Assembly: GCF_000155635.1 (NCBI RefSeq)
Contig: NZ_DS990556.1
Location: forward strand, 1,595,637-1,659,636
Reading direction: 5' to 3'
Length of the DNA stretch: 64,000 bases
Source: Cyanobium sp. PCC 7001
GTDB taxonomy: Bacteria > Cyanobacteriota > Cyanobacteriia > PCC-6307 > Cyanobiaceae
In this document: positions 26,711 through 38,881 of the stretch, in pieces
How the letters are laid out: each line of letters begins with the position of its first letter
Position numbering within the stretch: the first letter of the stretch is position 1
Program-made: the position numbers and the translations under genes
The notes under the pieces: model-generated
Told to the model about the DNA's origin: nothing
The model's input: the letters and a program-made list of their open reading frames with translations, nothing else
Database searches by the model: none

Positions 26711-28863
26711 GCGGGCAGCAGGAAGGGAGCCAGCACGTCGCTGCTGCGCAGATCCTCCGGCCGGCCCTGGGCGACGACGCTGCCGCGCTCGAGATACACC
26801 AGCCAGTCGCAGCGGTGGATCACGCTGGGGCGGTGGCTGATCATCACCGTGGTCACACCCCGGCGCTGCTGCAGAAGATTGTCGATCAGGCGGCGTTCCA
26901 GAACAGGATCCAGCGCGGCGGTGGATTCGTCGAGGATCAGCACCGGCGGTGCGGTCACGAGGGCACGGGCGATGGCCAGCCGCTGCCGCTGCCCGCCGGA
27001 GAGATTGGCCCCGAATTCGCCCAGCACCGTCTGGTAACCATGGGGAAGTTCGCGGATGAATTCATCCGCCAGGGCCAGTTCGCAGGCAGCCACAACCTGC
27101 TCGAGGCTCACCTCGGGAAAGGCGAAGCGAAAATTCTCGAAGATCGAGCGGTTGAAGAACTGTGCTTCCTGGGGAACCAGCACCACCTGGCGTCGCAGGC
27201 ACTCCAGGGAAAGGTCCTGGAGGCCATAGGGCCCGTAGCGGATGGTGCCGCTCTGAACGGGATAAAGCCCGGCCAGGAGCTTCACCAGGGTGCTCTTGCC
27301 GCAGCCGGATTCGCCGATCAGGGCGGTGCAGCGTCCGGCCGGGAACGACACTGTGAAGCCGCTGAGCAGATCGACGCGGCCGGCGTGGTGAAAGGTGAGA
27401 TCGGTGCACTGGATCCCGCAGGGCCGGGGCAGGGCAGCCCAGGGTTTGTCGATCGCCCTGGGATCCTCCAGGGTGCCTTCGAGCACTTCCGACAGCCGCC
27501 GGATCACCACATTGGCGGTGAGGTAGTCGTCGGCAAAATCCACCAGGGATTCGAGAAAGGCCAGCACATTGCCACTCATGCCGCTGAAGGCGAGCAGCTG
27601 ACCGATGGAGAGCTGGCCGGCAATGACGAACGTGCTGCCATACCAGAGGAGGGCCAGGGTGGTGAACCGGGACAGCAGGCTCGTGGTGGTGCCGCTGAAC
27701 AGACCGAGCTGCAGCGCATTCCAACGCAGGTGGGCCACACTGCCGAAATTTCTCTGGTACTCCTCCCAGGCCTGAGGCGAAGCCTCGGTGGTCTTGAGAA
27801 CCTGGGCACCGCGGAAAATCTCCACCAGGAAGCCCTGGTTCTCGGCTGATTCCACGATCAGCCGCCGGTTCTTGTCGTACTGGGCGGGCAGGAAGACCAG
27901 ACCTGAAGCGATCAGCAGGCCAAAGGCCAGAAACGACACCGCCGTGAGGGCCGGGCTGTAGATCAGCATCACCACCAGGGAGACGGCGGCGATGAAGAGG
28001 TCGCTCGGCAGGCCAAGCACCAGATCACTGATCAGAGCATTGATGCGACTGATGTCCCCGATGCGGCTCACCACCTCCCCGCTGCGGTGGCTGTCGAAAT
28101 AGGTGAGCGGCAGCTGCAGGAGCCGATGACCGTACTCCAGCACCATCCCCAGCTGAAGTTTCTGGGCGAAATGGCCCACGATGTGCCCCTGGATCAGGCT
28201 GATGACGGCGCGGAAGGTGAACAGCACGAGCATGGCCAGCCCGAGGCTGGTGAGCAGCTGTCCATCCCGGCGCACCAGCACGTCGTCGGTGAGCAGCTGC
28301 ATCAGCAGCGGCATGGCCAGGGCCAGCAGGCCGATCACCACATTGAGGGCCAGGGCCTGAAGCAGCAGGAAGCGGTAGGGCCAGGCCAGGCGCAGGAAGC
28401 GCAGGAACGGCACCCGCGTCTCCTCCGGCTGCTGCAGCAACCGGTTGAGATCCGGCTCCAGCAGCAGCAGGGCCCCCTGGCGCCAGCGCTGGCGGAATTC
28501 CTCGGGATCGAGCCGACGGACCCCCACAGCCGGATCGGCGATCACCAGCTTGCGACCCCGGCGGCCGTAGAGCACCACCCAGTGGTTGCCCTGCCAATGG
28601 CAGATGGCGGGCAGGGGGATCGCGTCGAGCCGAGCGAGCAGGGCCTCATCGGCCCGCACGGCGCGGGCGTGAAAGCCGATGGCCTCGGCGCCACGCCGAA
28701 GGCCCAGCAGGGTGGTGCCCCTGGAGCCGGTGCCGACCAGTTCACGAACCCGCGACACGGCCAGTCGCCGCCCGTGGTGCCGGGCCACGGTGGCCAGACA
28801 GGCCGCACCGCAGTCCTCTTCCGAATGCTGCTCGACCCAGTCGTACCGCACCGGCCCGGCCAC
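26707..28863 (-). CDS. C39-peptidase-containing ABC exporter (PCAT, RiPP locus 2)
   Basis: A 718-residue bifunctional protein that cleaves the Gly-Gly leader and exports the peptide. The N-terminal C39 domain has Cys18 in EEDCGAACL, His94 in GNHWVVLYG and Asp110 in IADPAVG, a complete triad. Six membrane helices fall roughly in residues 155-410. The ABC domain has Walker [10 protein letters not shown] (Lys523), signature [16 protein letters not shown] and Walker [13 protein letters not shown]. It is the only intact exporter in the region, so it may also serve precursor 1. It is divergent from psbA, sharing a 214-bp intergenic region. Confidence 0.93.
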   Translation of the reverse strand: MAGPVRYDWVEQHSEEDCGAACLATVARHHGRRLAVSRVRELVGTGSRGTTLLGLRRGAEAIGFHARAVRADEALLARLDAIPLPAICHWQGNHWVVLYGRRGRKLVIADPAVGVRRLDPEEFRQRWRQGALLLLEPDLNRLLQQPEETRVPFLRFLRLAWPYRFLLLQALALNVVIGLLALAMPLLMQLLTDDVLVRRDGQLLTSLGLAMLVLFTFRAVISLIQGHIVGHFAQKLQLGMVLEYGHRLLQLPLTYFDSHRSGEVVSRIGDISRINALISDLVLGLPSDLFIAAVSLVVMLIYSPALTAVSFLAFGLLIASGLVFLPAQYDKNRRLIVESAENQGFLVEIFRGAQVLKTTEASPQAWEEYQRNFGSVAHLRWNALQLGLFSGTTTSLLSRFTTLALLWYGSTFVIAGQLSIGQLLAFSGMSGNVLAFLESLVDFADDYLTANVVIRRLSEVLEGTLEDPRAIDKPWAALPRPCGIQCTDLTFHHAGRVDLLSGFTVSFPAGRCTALIGESGCGKSTLVKLLAGLYPVQSGTIRYGPYGLQDLSLECLRRQVVLVPQEAQFFNRSIFENFRFAFPEVSLEQVVAACELALADEFIRELPHGYQTVLGEFGANLSGGQRQRLAIARALVTAPPVLILDESTAALDPVLERRLIDNLLQQRRGVTTVMISHRPSVIHRCDWLVYLERGSVVAQGRPEDLRSSDVLAPFLLPA

Positions 28864-28926
28864 CTCAGGGGCTCAGGTTAAGGGCGGCGGCGCGGCGGCT
28901 CAGGCTTCCCCACCCCGCAACCCCTC

Positions 28927-28956
28927 TTCACAAACCCCGCAATGTTGTGTTACATT
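28927..28956 (+). promoter_or_regulatory. Candidate psbA promoter
   Basis: TTCACA (28927-28932), 18-bp spacer, TACATT (28951-28956) forms a sigma-70-like promoter that would start transcription near 28963 and give a psbA 5' UTR of about 115 nt. It lies in the divergent region shared with the exporter gene. Confidence 0.5.
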
Positions 28957-29077
28957 CATGACTGACGGGATTCCGTCCGCGGCCGCCACGCCATCCCTCG
29001 CCGTCCTTCCGGGCTGCGGGACTGCTGGCAGTGCCGCCCTACCTACCTGCTCCTCGGAGCACCATTCTCCTGTTCTC

Positions 29078-30157
29078 ATGACCACCACTCTCCAGCAGCG
29101 CTCCGGCGCCTCCAGCTGGCAGCAGTTCTGCGAGTGGGTCACCTCCACCAACAACCGCCTCTACGTGGGCTGGTTCGGTGTGCTGATGATCCCCACCCTG
29201 CTGGCTGCCACCATCTGCTTCATCGTGGCGTTCATCGCCGCTCCTCCCGTCGACATCGACGGCATCCGTGAGCCCGTGGCCGGCTCGCTGATCTACGGCA
29301 ACAACATCATCTCCGGTGCTGTTGTGCCCTCCAGCAACGCCATCGGCCTGCACTTCTATCCCATCTGGGAAGCCGCCTCTCTCGATGAGTGGCTGTACAA
29401 CGGCGGTCCGTACCAGCTGGTTGTCTTCCACTTCCTGATCGGCGTCTTCTGCTACATGGGCCGCGAGTGGGAACTCTCCTACCGCCTCGGCATGCGCCCC
29501 TGGATCTGCGTCGCCTACAGCGCCCCCGTGGCTGCTGCCAGCGCCGTGTTCCTGGTGTACCCCTTCGGTCAGGGCTCCTTCTCCGACGGCATGCCCCTCG
29601 GCATCAGCGGCACCTTCAACTTCATGCTGGTGTTCCAGGCTGAGCACAACATCCTGATGCACCCCTTCCACATGCTGGGTGTGGCCGGTGTGTTCGGCGG
29701 CAGCCTGTTCTCCGCCATGCACGGCTCGCTGGTGACCTCCTCGCTGGTGCGTGAGACCACCGAGAGCGAGAGCCAGAACTACGGCTACAAGTTCGGTCAG
29801 GAGGAAGAGACCTACAACATCGTGGCTGCCCACGGTTACTTCGGTCGCCTGATCTTTCAATACGCCAGCTTCAACAACAGCCGCAGCCTGCACTTCTTCC
29901 TGGCTGCCTGGCCGGTGGTCGGCATCTGGTTCACCGCCCTGGGCGTGAGCACTATGGCCTTCAACCTGAACGGTTTCAACTTCAACCAGTCGATCCTCGA
30001 CGGCCAGGGCCGTGTGGTGAACACCTGGGCCGATGTGCTGAACCGCGCCAACCTGGGCATGGAAGTGATGCACGAGCGCAACGCTCACAACTTCCCGCTC
30101 GACCTGGCGGCTGCCGAAGCCACTCCTGTGGCGCTGACCGCTCCGGCGATCGGCTGA
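29078..30157 (+). CDS. psbA: Photosystem II D1 protein, E130 (high-light) form
   Basis: Reaction-centre subunit binding P680, pheophytin, Q_B and most Mn4CaO5 ligands, in the thylakoid membrane. The 359-residue protein shows TyrZ Tyr161, Asp170, His190 and His198 at their standard positions. Residue 130 is Glu ([10 protein letters not shown]), the mark of the D1:2 high-light type rather than Gln130. The C-terminal extension after Ala344 is [15 protein letters not shown], which CtpA removes. Start ATG 29078 gives the canonical [11 protein letters not shown] strong terminator follows, so it is monocistronic. Confidence 0.99.
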   Translation: MTTTLQQRSGASSWQQFCEWVTSTNNRLYVGWFGVLMIPTLLAATICFIVAFIAAPPVDIDGIREPVAGSLIYGNNIISGAVVPSSNAIGLHFYPIWEAASLDEWLYNGGPYQLVVFHFLIGVFCYMGREWELSYRLGMRPWICVAYSAPVAAASAVFLVYPFGQGSFSDGMPLGISGTFNFMLVFQAEHNILMHPFHMLGVAGVFGGSLFSAMHGSLVTSSLVRETTESESQNYGYKFGQEEETYNIVAAHGYFGRLIFQYASFNNSRSLHFFLAAWPVVGIWFTALGVSTMAFNLNGFNFNQSILDGQGRVVNTWADVLNRANLGMEVMHERNAHNFPLDLAAAEATPVALTAPAIG

Positions 30158-30194
30158 GGCTCAACGCTTCTGGTTCAACGACGGAATCCTGCAC

Positions 30195-30222
30195 GCCCCC
30201 CTCAATCGAGGGGGGCTTTTTG
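30195..30222 (+). terminator. Rho-independent terminator of psbA
   Basis: GCCCCCCTC-AATC-GAGGGGGGC, a perfect 9-bp stem with a 4-nt loop, followed by TTTTTGTT, 38 nt after the psbA stop. Confidence 0.95.
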
Positions 30223-30354
30223 TTGGGATGGGATCGGTAGCTTGAAGGCACACGTCGGGCCGACGGCAGCGGATCGGCCCCGTCCTGTGACAGCCCAGGG
30301 GTCAGGAGCCAAGACCATTCCTAGGGTGCGGCAGGCCCTCCCGCGCCGCAGCCG

Positions 30355-31218
30355 ATGCTCGCCGCCATCACCCTGTTTGCGATCATGCTCGGCCTGGGCC
30401 TGGGGCTCCGGCTGGAGGCACTGGGGCGGATCCGGGAGCGGCCGGGGCTGTTTCTGCGGGTGGTGCCAGCGTCGTGCCTGGTGGTGCCGGTGGTGGCCCT
30501 GCTGCTGCTGCAGTTGCCGATCGGCCAGTCGCTGGGGGAGGCCGCCAGGATCGGCATCGCCCTGATGGCGATCTCCCCCAGCGCCCCGCTCACCCTGCGC
30601 AAGGCCGGTGCGAAGGGAGGGGATCGGGAGCTGGCAGCGCTGCTGCAGGTGGTGGCAGCCCTCACGGCGATCCTGTCGGTGCCCCTGATGGCCGATCTGT
30701 ATCGCGCCGCATACCACACCTCCGCATGGGACATCGGTTCGACGGAGGTGGCCCTGCAGGTAGGGCGCACCCAGGTGCTGCCGCTGCTGCTGGGGATGGG
30801 CGTGCGTCATCGGTTGCCGGATCTGGCCGACCGGCTGGAGTCGCCTCTGAACAAGGTGGCCAACGGCCTCTTTCTGCTGTTGGTCGTGGTGGTGCTGGTC
30901 GCCGCCGGCCCCACGCTGCTGCCCTTCCTCGGGCGCAACGCCGATGGGGTGCTGCTGATGCTGGCTCTGGTGGCCTTCAGCCTGGGCCTGGGCTACCTGC
31001 TGGCCAGCCGCGGCAGGGATGAGCGCATTACGGTGGCGCTGGTGACCTCGATGCGCAACCCGGGTCTGGCGCTGATGTTCGCGTCCACCTATGGCCAAGG
31101 GGTGGTGGGGTTGAAGGTGGCGGTGCTCGCCTACCTGCTGGTCACGGTGCTGCTCTCGATTCCCTTCCTCAAGACCCTCAACCGAATCGAGGCTGGGCAG
31201 GCGGAGCCGGGTGGCTGA
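30355..31218 (+). CDS. BASS-family sodium-dependent transporter
   Basis: A 287-residue polytopic protein with about eight to nine hydrophobic helices. IGIALMAISPSAPLTLRKAG and ALVTSMRNPGLALMFAS resemble the crossover helices of the bile acid:sodium symporter superfamily. Members in cyanobacteria and plastids carry bicarbonate, pyruvate or other organic anions; the substrate here is not determinable. Start ATG 30355 places the first helix directly at the N terminus. Confidence 0.75.
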   Translation: MLAAITLFAIMLGLGLGLRLEALGRIRERPGLFLRVVPASCLVVPVVALLLLQLPIGQSLGEAARIGIALMAISPSAPLTLRKAGAKGGDRELAALLQVVAALTAILSVPLMADLYRAAYHTSAWDIGSTEVALQVGRTQVLPLLLGMGVRHRLPDLADRLESPLNKVANGLFLLLVVVVLVAAGPTLLPFLGRNADGVLLMLALVAFSLGLGYLLASRGRDERITVALVTSMRNPGLALMFASTYGQGVVGLKVAVLAYLLVTVLLSIPFLKTLNRIEAGQAEPGG

Positions 31219-31296
31219 TCCTGCGCGGCTACGGCGACGGGGGTTCGGCCACCGCCATCGAGCCAACTCCTACGCTCGCTGCAGCATGTGGCAGCC

Positions 31297-32388
31297 ATGG
31301 GCAGCAGCTTCGGCCGGCTCTTTCGCATCAGCACCTTCGGTGAATCCCACGGCGGCGGCGTGGGGGTGATCGTGGACGGCTGCCCACCCCGACTGGCCGT
31401 AGACCTCGAGCTGATTCAGCGGGAGCTGGATCGCCGCAAGCCCGGCCAGAGCCGGATCACCACGCCGCGAAAGGAGGACGACCGGGTGGAAATCCTCAGC
31501 GGCCTTCTGGATGGCCAGACCCTCGGCACTCCGATCGCGATGCTGGTGCGCAACAAGGACCAGCGGCCCGGCGATTACAAGGAGATGGCCGTGGCCTTCC
31601 GGCCTTCCCATGCCGATGCCACCTACCAGGCCAAGTACGGCATCCAGGCCCGCAGCGGCGGCGGCCGGGCATCGGCCCGCGAAACGATCGGGCGCGTGGC
31701 CGCCGGTGCGATCGCCAAACAGCTCCTGGCCAAGGCCGGTGGCACCGACGTGCTGGCCTGGGTGAAACGCATCCACACCATCGAAGCCGATGGAATCGAC
31801 CCGGCGGCGGTGACCCTGGAAGACGTGGAGCGCACGATCGTGCGCTGTCCGGAGCCGGCAGCCGCGGAAGCGATGATCGCCCGCATCGAGGCGATCGGCC
31901 GTGAGGGCGACTCCTGCGGCGGTGTGATCGAGTGCGTGGTGCGCAACCCGCCGGTGGGTCTGGGCATGCCGGTGTTCGACAAACTGGAGGCCGATCTGGC
32001 CAAGGCGGTGATGTCGCTGCCCGCCACCAAGGGATTCGAGATCGGCTCAGGCTTCAGCGGCACCCTGCTGAAGGGCAGTGAACACAACGATGCCTTCCTG
32101 CCCAGCAGCGAAGGCCGCCTGCGCACCGCCACCAACAACTCCGGCGGCATCCAGGGGGGCATCAGCAACGGCGAAGCGATCGTGATCCGGGTGGCGTTCA
32201 AACCCACGGCCACCATCCGCAAGGAACAGCAGACCATTGATGCCAGCGGTGCCGCCACCACCCTGGCCGCCAAGGGCCGCCATGATCCCTGCGTGCTGCC
32301 GCGGGCGGTGCCGATGGTGGAGGCGATGGTGGCCCTGGTGCTGGCCGATCACCTGCTGCGCCAGCAGGGTCAGTGCAGCCTCTGGTGA
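31297..32388 (+). CDS. aroC: Chorismate synthase
   Basis: Last step of the shikimate pathway, converting EPSP to chorismate with reduced FMN. The 363-residue protein begins [20 protein letters not shown] and has [33 protein letters not shown] and [16 protein letters not shown], the family signatures. ATG 31297 is preferred to a GTG three codons upstream. The last 19 bp overlap the convergent aldolase gene. Confidence 0.97.
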   Translation: MGSSFGRLFRISTFGESHGGGVGVIVDGCPPRLAVDLELIQRELDRRKPGQSRITTPRKEDDRVEILSGLLDGQTLGTPIAMLVRNKDQRPGDYKEMAVAFRPSHADATYQAKYGIQARSGGGRASARETIGRVAAGAIAKQLLAKAGGTDVLAWVKRIHTIEADGIDPAAVTLEDVERTIVRCPEPAAAEAMIARIEAIGREGDSCGGVIECVVRNPPVGLGMPVFDKLEADLAKAVMSLPATKGFEIGSGFSGTLLKGSEHNDAFLPSSEGRLRTATNNSGGIQGGISNGEAIVIRVAFKPTATIRKEQQTIDASGAATTLAAKGRHDPCVLPRAVPMVEAMVALVLADHLLRQQGQCSLW

Positions 32389-33041
32389 GAAGGGGGCGGA
32401 ACAGAGGGCGGAACAGAAGCAGCGGTGGCAGCGGCGGCGGTGGCAGCGGCGGCGCCTGAGCCGCTCAGCCGGCTGACCAGAACCCGCAGACTCTCCAGGG
32501 CACCGGGATCCTCGAGGCGGCCGCCGAGCGCCACGGCATCGACGCCGGCCTCCAACCAGAGCGGCACATGCTCAGGCCCCAGGCCGCCGGCCGCGATGCA
32601 GAACGGAAGGTCCCCCAGGGGAGCGCGCAACTGGCGCCAGTAGGACGGCCCCAGGCTCGAGGCCGGAAACAGCTTCACGGCCGGACAACCCAGACTCCTT
32701 GCCTGGTGCACCTCCGAAGGCGTGTAGACCCCGGGCACCAGTGCCAACCCAAGCCGGCAGGACTCCTGCCAGAGCTCCGGGCTGAGCACGGGCGACATGG
32801 CGAAGCCCAGCCCCGCCTTAGCCACCATCCGCAGCGCAGCCACACTGCAGATCGAGGCAGCCCCGAGGCGAAGCTGCGGGAAGGCCTGCTGCAGCTCCAG
32901 GCACTGGACCACCCACTGGGGATGGTCCTGCCAGGCGATCTCGATGTGCCTGAGCCCCAGGGCCGCAAGGGCCTGGAGCCGGGGCCGCAGCTCGAGGGGC
33001 TGGTCTGCACGAAGCACCACCAGCAGAGGCTGGTGGTGCAA
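32370..33041 (-). CDS. eda: KDPG/KHG-type aldolase
   Basis: Class I aldolase of the Eda family, cleaving 2-keto-3-deoxy-6-phosphogluconate or 4-hydroxy-2-oxoglutarate. It shows LLVVLRAD at the start, [20 protein letters not shown], and [14 protein letters not shown], which carries the Schiff-base Lys of the family (VKLFPA). The C-terminal tail is Ala/Ser/Pro-rich and looks disordered. The start is uncertain: TTG at 33041, or a CTG at 33074 that would give [11 protein letters not shown]. It lies downstream of ftsH on the same strand. Confidence 0.8.
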   Translation of the reverse strand: MHHQPLLVVLRADQPLELRPRLQALAALGLRHIEIAWQDHPQWVVQCLELQQAFPQLRLGAASICSVAALRMVAKAGLGFAMSPVLSPELWQESCRLGLALVPGVYTPSEVHQARSLGCPAVKLFPASSLGPSYWRQLRAPLGDLPFCIAAGGLGPEHVPLWLEAGVDAVALGGRLEDPGALESLRVLVSRLSGSGAAAATAAAATAASVPPSVPPPSHQRLH

Positions 33042-33108
33042 GGCCTGGATCAGGGGTGGAAAGGGATCGCTCAGACGGGTCGAACCCCGCTGGCTGGATT
33101 CAGGGGTT

Positions 33109-34953
<1,845 letters not shown>

Positions 34954-35024
34954 GGCCTCGCCTCAGCTGAGAAAGAAGTAACGGAATGTTAACCGGCGCC
35001 AACCCCGGAGGGGCGCCGCGCGCC

Positions 35025-36185
35025 TCAGGCCGCGGCCCGCAGCACTTCCACCACACTACGGAACGCGAACCACTCGGGGATCTCCTCGCCGCCGCGCAGC
35101 ATCTGGCGGAACTGGGTGCCGCTGAGCTTGCGCACGTGGAGCCCGCGGGCCTCGGCGTGCTCCGCCGTCACGTAGCCCTCCTCCTCGGTGTAGACGAGGT
35201 TGAGCGAGGGCACCGTCTCCATGCCGAGCTCGGGGGCGTTGTCCCGGGCGAAGTCCTGGGCCTGGTAGGGGCCGTAGAAGTCGCTGCCGGTGAGGCTCGA
35301 CTTGCAGCCCGCCATGTCGCGGCCGATGATGAAGTGGGTGCAGCCGTAGTTCTTGCGGATGATCATGTGCTGCAGGGCCTCGCGGGGGCCGGCCATGTGC
35401 ATCGAGTAGGGCAGGTAGGCCCAGCGGATGCGGGGGTTGTTCACCTCGGCGGCCAGGCGCTCGTAGGTCTGGAAGCGCACCGCCCCGGCGATGTCGTCGT
35501 CCTGGGTCGGACCACAGGTTGGATGCACCAGCACCACGGCCTGATCGCTCACGTTGGCGGCGTCGAGGGCCCGGGTGAACAGCTCGTAGTGGGCGCGGTG
35601 AATGGGGTTGCGGCACTGGAATGCCACCACGCTCTGGCCAGCCGGCAGGGTGGCGCGCACTTCGGCGGGGGTCTTGCAGGGGAACACCCGCTCCGGCAGA
35701 GCCAGACCCTGCACCTGGCCGCCGAGGTAGAAGCGGCCGCGCTCGCCGCTGATCATCCGCACGGCGGGATGCTCGATGGAGGTGGTGCCGTAGCAGCCCT
35801 GGGCCTCGCGGGCCTTGTCAGGCTCCCACTTGCTCTCCACCGTGAGCACCGCCAGATCCTGGCCCCGGTAGGTGAGCAGGAGCCGATCACCGATGGCGAT
35901 GGTCTCGTCGTCGGTGTCGAACACGATCGGCAGCCCGAACAGGAGACCGCTGGTGGTGCGGTGACCCGCCACCACGGCGTCGTAGTCCTCCTCGTGCATG
36001 AAGCCCCGCAGGGGCGAGAAGCCCCCCACCACCAGAAGCTCCACGTCGCAGGCGTTGCGATCGCTGCACTCCACCGCTCGGCCGGCGGAGGCGCGCACCG
36101 CCTCCCGGTCGGCCTCCGCCACCATCAGATCCACCAGGGTGCCGCCGTGGGGAGCAATCAGAGCGGCCAAGGTGGAGGTGGACAT
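35025..36185 (-). CDS. sat: Sulfate adenylyltransferase (ATP sulfurylase)
   Basis: Activates sulfate to APS, first step of sulfate assimilation. The 386-residue monofunctional homomeric-type enzyme has VAFQCRNPIHRAHYELF (QxRN and HRAH motifs), GRDMAGCKSS and LSGTQFRQMLRGGEEIPEW. There is no APS kinase domain. It lies between psbO and ftsH on the same strand, a cluster typical of picocyanobacteria. Confidence 0.97.
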   Translation of the reverse strand: MSTSTLAALIAPHGGTLVDLMVAEADREAVRASAGRAVECSDRNACDVELLVVGGFSPLRGFMHEEDYDAVVAGHRTTSGLLFGLPIVFDTDDETIAIGDRLLLTYRGQDLAVLTVESKWEPDKAREAQGCYGTTSIEHPAVRMISGERGRFYLGGQVQGLALPERVFPCKTPAEVRATLPAGQSVVAFQCRNPIHRAHYELFTRALDAANVSDQAVVLVHPTCGPTQDDDIAGAVRFQTYERLAAEVNNPRIRWAYLPYSMHMAGPREALQHMIIRKNYGCTHFIIGRDMAGCKSSLTGSDFYGPYQAQDFARDNAPELGMETVPSLNLVYTEEEGYVTAEHAEARGLHVRKLSGTQFRQMLRGGEEIPEWFAFRSVVEVLRAAA

Positions 36186-36253
36186 GGGAACTCCCGGGCG
36201 TGGTTCAGTGCTGGATTCTCCCAGACGGGGCCGAGGCCTGGCGGAAGGGCATG

Positions 36254-36275
36254 AAAAAGGGGGCCTCTCGGCCCC
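36254..36275 (-). terminator. Rho-independent terminator of psbO
   Basis: On the minus strand GGGGCC-GAGA-GGCCCC followed by CTTTTT, a 6-bp GC stem with a tetraloop, 67 nt downstream of the psbO stop and upstream of sat. Confidence 0.88.
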
Positions 36276-36341
36276 TCAGGAGAAATTCAGCGTGACGATT
36301 CAGAGTGACGAAGCCCGTGATCAACACCGAGGCGGAGCGCC

Positions 36342-37154
36342 TCAGGCCTTCTCCAGGCGGCCATAGAGCTGGCCGGTGATCTTCACGTCGAGGGCGTTCT
36401 TGGTGCCCATGTCGGTGTCGGAGGGCTGGACGGCCGTGAACACGCCGGCGAATTCGCCGGTGTTGCCATCCACCTTGGTGATCGAGAGCTCCATGGTGCC
36501 CTTGCCATCCAGGTAGCGCTTGACCGTTTCGCCGGTGAAGTCGTCACCGGCGGGGACCAGGCCCACGGCCGAGCTGTAGCCGGTGGTGAGGCCCCGGCCC
36601 TTGGGATCAAGGAAGTTGGAGGTGCGGTAGCTGGGAACGCGGTAGGAGCCCTTGAAGTCGGTGCTGGTGCTGATGGCGGCACCGTCAGCCTTGGCCTCCA
36701 GCTCCTTGCTGGAGAACACGAAGGGCACCTCCTCGCCTCCGGGCAGCAGCACGGTGATCAGCTGGAAATCCAGCCCGCCCTGCTCCTGGAAGCGGAGGTC
36801 ATCGCCCTCCACGCGCAGATCGCCGTAGACCTGATCCAGGCTGGTGGTGAAGCGGGTGAGGATCTTGCCGGCCACGAACTGCGCCTCCTGGCGCTTGTTG
36901 GCGGGCTCACCCTTCACATACACCTCGCTGGGATGCATGCAGATCTCGCGGAGGCTGTAGGAGCCGGAGCCATCCAGGGCGATGGAGCCGCGGGCGGAAT
37001 CGGGCAGGGTCGGGCAGTCATTGGCCAGACCCGTGTTGTGGATGTCTTCGTAGGTGAGGTTGGCGCGATCCACGGCCTTGGCCCCACCGCTGCAGGCGGT
37101 CACCAGGGTCAGACACAGCGCCAGCGCGAGGGCCAGCAGAGGACGAAAACGCAT
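36342..37154 (-). CDS. psbO: Photosystem II manganese-stabilizing protein PsbO
   Basis: Lumenal extrinsic subunit that stabilises the Mn4CaO5 cluster. The 270-residue precursor has a signal peptide (about residues 1-21) ending LTLVTACSGG, which fits a lipobox. The mature part has DRANLTYEDIHNTG and the disulfide pair in NDCPTLPD and REICMHPSEV. FKGSYRVPSYRTSNFLDPKG and GLTTGYSSAVGL are signature segments of the beta barrel. A terminator lies downstream. Confidence 0.98.
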   Translation of the reverse strand: MRFRPLLALALALCLTLVTACSGGAKAVDRANLTYEDIHNTGLANDCPTLPDSARGSIALDGSGSYSLREICMHPSEVYVKGEPANKRQEAQFVAGKILTRFTTSLDQVYGDLRVEGDDLRFQEQGGLDFQLITVLLPGGEEVPFVFSSKELEAKADGAAISTSTDFKGSYRVPSYRTSNFLDPKGRGLTTGYSSAVGLVPAGDDFTGETVKRYLDGKGTMELSITKVDGNTGEFAGVFTAVQPSDTDMGTKNALDVKITGQLYGRLEKA

Positions 37155-37304
37155 GGGGAGAACGCCGCAGGGAGGGGGCTAGTACTGGGCTGGGGCGGAT
37201 CCTACCGGTGGCATTCCTTGATTCCCCGTACGATGTCGCGGCTCTCAACAACCTGTATGCGAGAGCGATCGCCCCTCCCGGGGCGCTGAAATCACGACCC
37301 GGAT

Positions 37305-37619
37305 ATGCCCCTCCCCGACGACCAGCAACAGCGGCTCGACGCCCTGCTGAACCAGGCCGCCGACCTGGCCGCCGAACTCAGCGGCCAACCCGAGCAGCTG
37401 CTCGACCTTCTCCGCCAGGTGGAGCAGCTGCACCGCACCATCCAGGACGGTCCCTTCCGCAGCAGCCTCCCCGCCGACCGCAACCACCTGTTCAGCCTGC
37501 TGCGGCGCATGGAGCAGAGCGGGGGCTGGCCCTACATCCCGCGCCTGCAGCTGCGCACCTTCATGGATCTGCTGCAGCGGGACGCGGACGACGGGCCGGA
37601 TCAGCCCCTCGCCGCCTGA
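37305..37619 (+). CDS. Conserved small helical protein, function unknown
   Basis: A 104-residue, mostly helical soluble protein with many Leu/Gln/Arg (LLDLLRQVEQLHRTIQDGPF, DRNHLFSLLRRMEQSGGWPY). I do not recognise a named family, but the codon bias and position between psbO and coaBC suit a real cyanobacterial gene. It is divergent from psbO and overlaps coaBC tail to tail by 19 bp. Confidence 0.7.
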   Translation: MPLPDDQQQRLDALLNQAADLAAELSGQPEQLLDLLRQVEQLHRTIQDGPFRSSLPADRNHLFSLLRRMEQSGGWPYIPRLQLRTFMDLLQRDADDGPDQPLAA

Positions 37620-38881
37620 GCCCTGAGAGCGGCTGCGGGATGCAGCGCCGTGAGCAGCTGGTGGGCGATCGCCAGCTTGGGCGCCACGGGAAGCTCCTGC
37701 ACCTGATCGCCGGGGCCCAGCAGCCAGCCCCCATTGGTGAGGCTGCCGAAGCCTGAACCCGGACGGTCGATCGGGTTGGCGAAGAGGAGATCACAGCCCT
37801 TGCGCGCCAGCTTGGCGCGGGCCTGGGGCAGCACCTCGCCGGACTGGGCCGCGAAACCCAGAATGCGCTGCCCGTCGGGGCGCCGGCGCACCAACTGGGC
37901 CAGCAGATCGGGCACGGCCTCCCAGCCCTGGCCCAGGGCCGCTTCGAGCTGACCCTTCTCCAGCTTCCTGGCCTCGGGCCTGGCCCGGCGGTGATCGGCC
38001 ACCGCGGCCGCCATGGCCACGGCATCGGCCTGCGGCTGGAGCTCCAGCAGGGCCGCCTCCATCTCCGCGGCGGTCTGCACCGGGGTGCGGGCGATCCCTT
38101 CCAGCCAGGCAGGCGGGAGCGTGAGCGGGCCGTGCACCAGCTCCACCCGTGCCCCCCGCAGGCGGGCGGCCTGGGCCAGCAGCACGCCCATCCGGCCGGT
38201 GCTGGGGTTGGTGAGGCAGCGGGCCGGATCCAGGGGCTCGCGGGTCGGGCCCGCACTCACCAGCAGCCGCCGATCCCGCCAGTCCTGCCGGGGGCCCACC
38301 AGGGCCAGCGACTCCAGGGCCAGCAGCAGCAGGTCCGGATCGGCCATGCGCCCCTGCCCCTGCCGGTCGCAGGCCAGCAGGCCCGCCTCCGGAGCCAGGG
38401 GCAGCACCTGCGGGAACCGGGCCAGCACCTCCCAGTTGCGCTGCACCGCCGTGGAACCCCACATGCTGGTGTTCATGGCGGCGGCGGCCAACACGGGAGC
38501 CTCGCAGGCCATGAGGGTGCTGGCCAGCAGCGTGTCGGCGAGGCCATGGACCCAGCGCGCCAGGCTGGAGGCGGAGAGGGGGGCGACCAGCACGAGTTCG
38601 GCCCACTCGGCCAGGGCGATGTGGAGAGGCCGCGGTTCCCGATGGCTCCACTGATCGGCCTCCAGGTGGCAGGGGGTGCGGCTCAGGCAGGCCAGGGACT
38701 GCGGGCTCACCAGGCGCGCGGCACTCGGGGTGAGCACGCAGCGCACCTCGGCGCCCTGCTGCACCAGGGCGCTGACCAGCAGCGGCAGCTTCACGGCGGC
38801 GATGCTGCCGCTGATGCCCACGAGGATGCGGCGGCCGGCGAGAGGAGCGGCCGCCGCCGCTGCCCCGTCAGTCTTCATCAA
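37601..38881 (-). CDS. coaBC: Bifunctional phosphopantothenoylcysteine decarboxylase / phosphopantothenate-cysteine ligase
   Basis: Two steps of coenzyme A synthesis. The N-terminal CoaC flavoprotein domain (about residues 15-190) has ILVGISGSIAAVK and AAAAMNTSMWGSTAVQRNW (active-site Asn). The C-terminal CoaB domain (about 200-420) has LLVSAGPTREPLDP, LTNPSTGRMG, AMAAAVADHR and ILGFAAQSGE. Full length at 426 residues. The preceding DUF2555 gene overlaps its start by 14 bp. Confidence 0.95.
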   Translation of the reverse strand: MMKTDGAAAAAAPLAGRRILVGISGSIAAVKLPLLVSALVQQGAEVRCVLTPSAARLVSPQSLACLSRTPCHLEADQWSHREPRPLHIALAEWAELVLVAPLSASSLARWVHGLADTLLASTLMACEAPVLAAAAMNTSMWGSTAVQRNWEVLARFPQVLPLAPEAGLLACDRQGQGRMADPDLLLLALESLALVGPRQDWRDRRLLVSAGPTREPLDPARCLTNPSTGRMGVLLAQAARLRGARVELVHGPLTLPPAWLEGIARTPVQTAAEMEAALLELQPQADAVAMAAAVADHRRARPEARKLEKGQLEAALGQGWEAVPDLLAQLVRRRPDGQRILGFAAQSGEVLPQARAKLARKGCDLLFANPIDRPGSGFGSLTNGGWLLGPGDQVQELPVAPKLAIAHQLLTALHPAAALRAQAARG

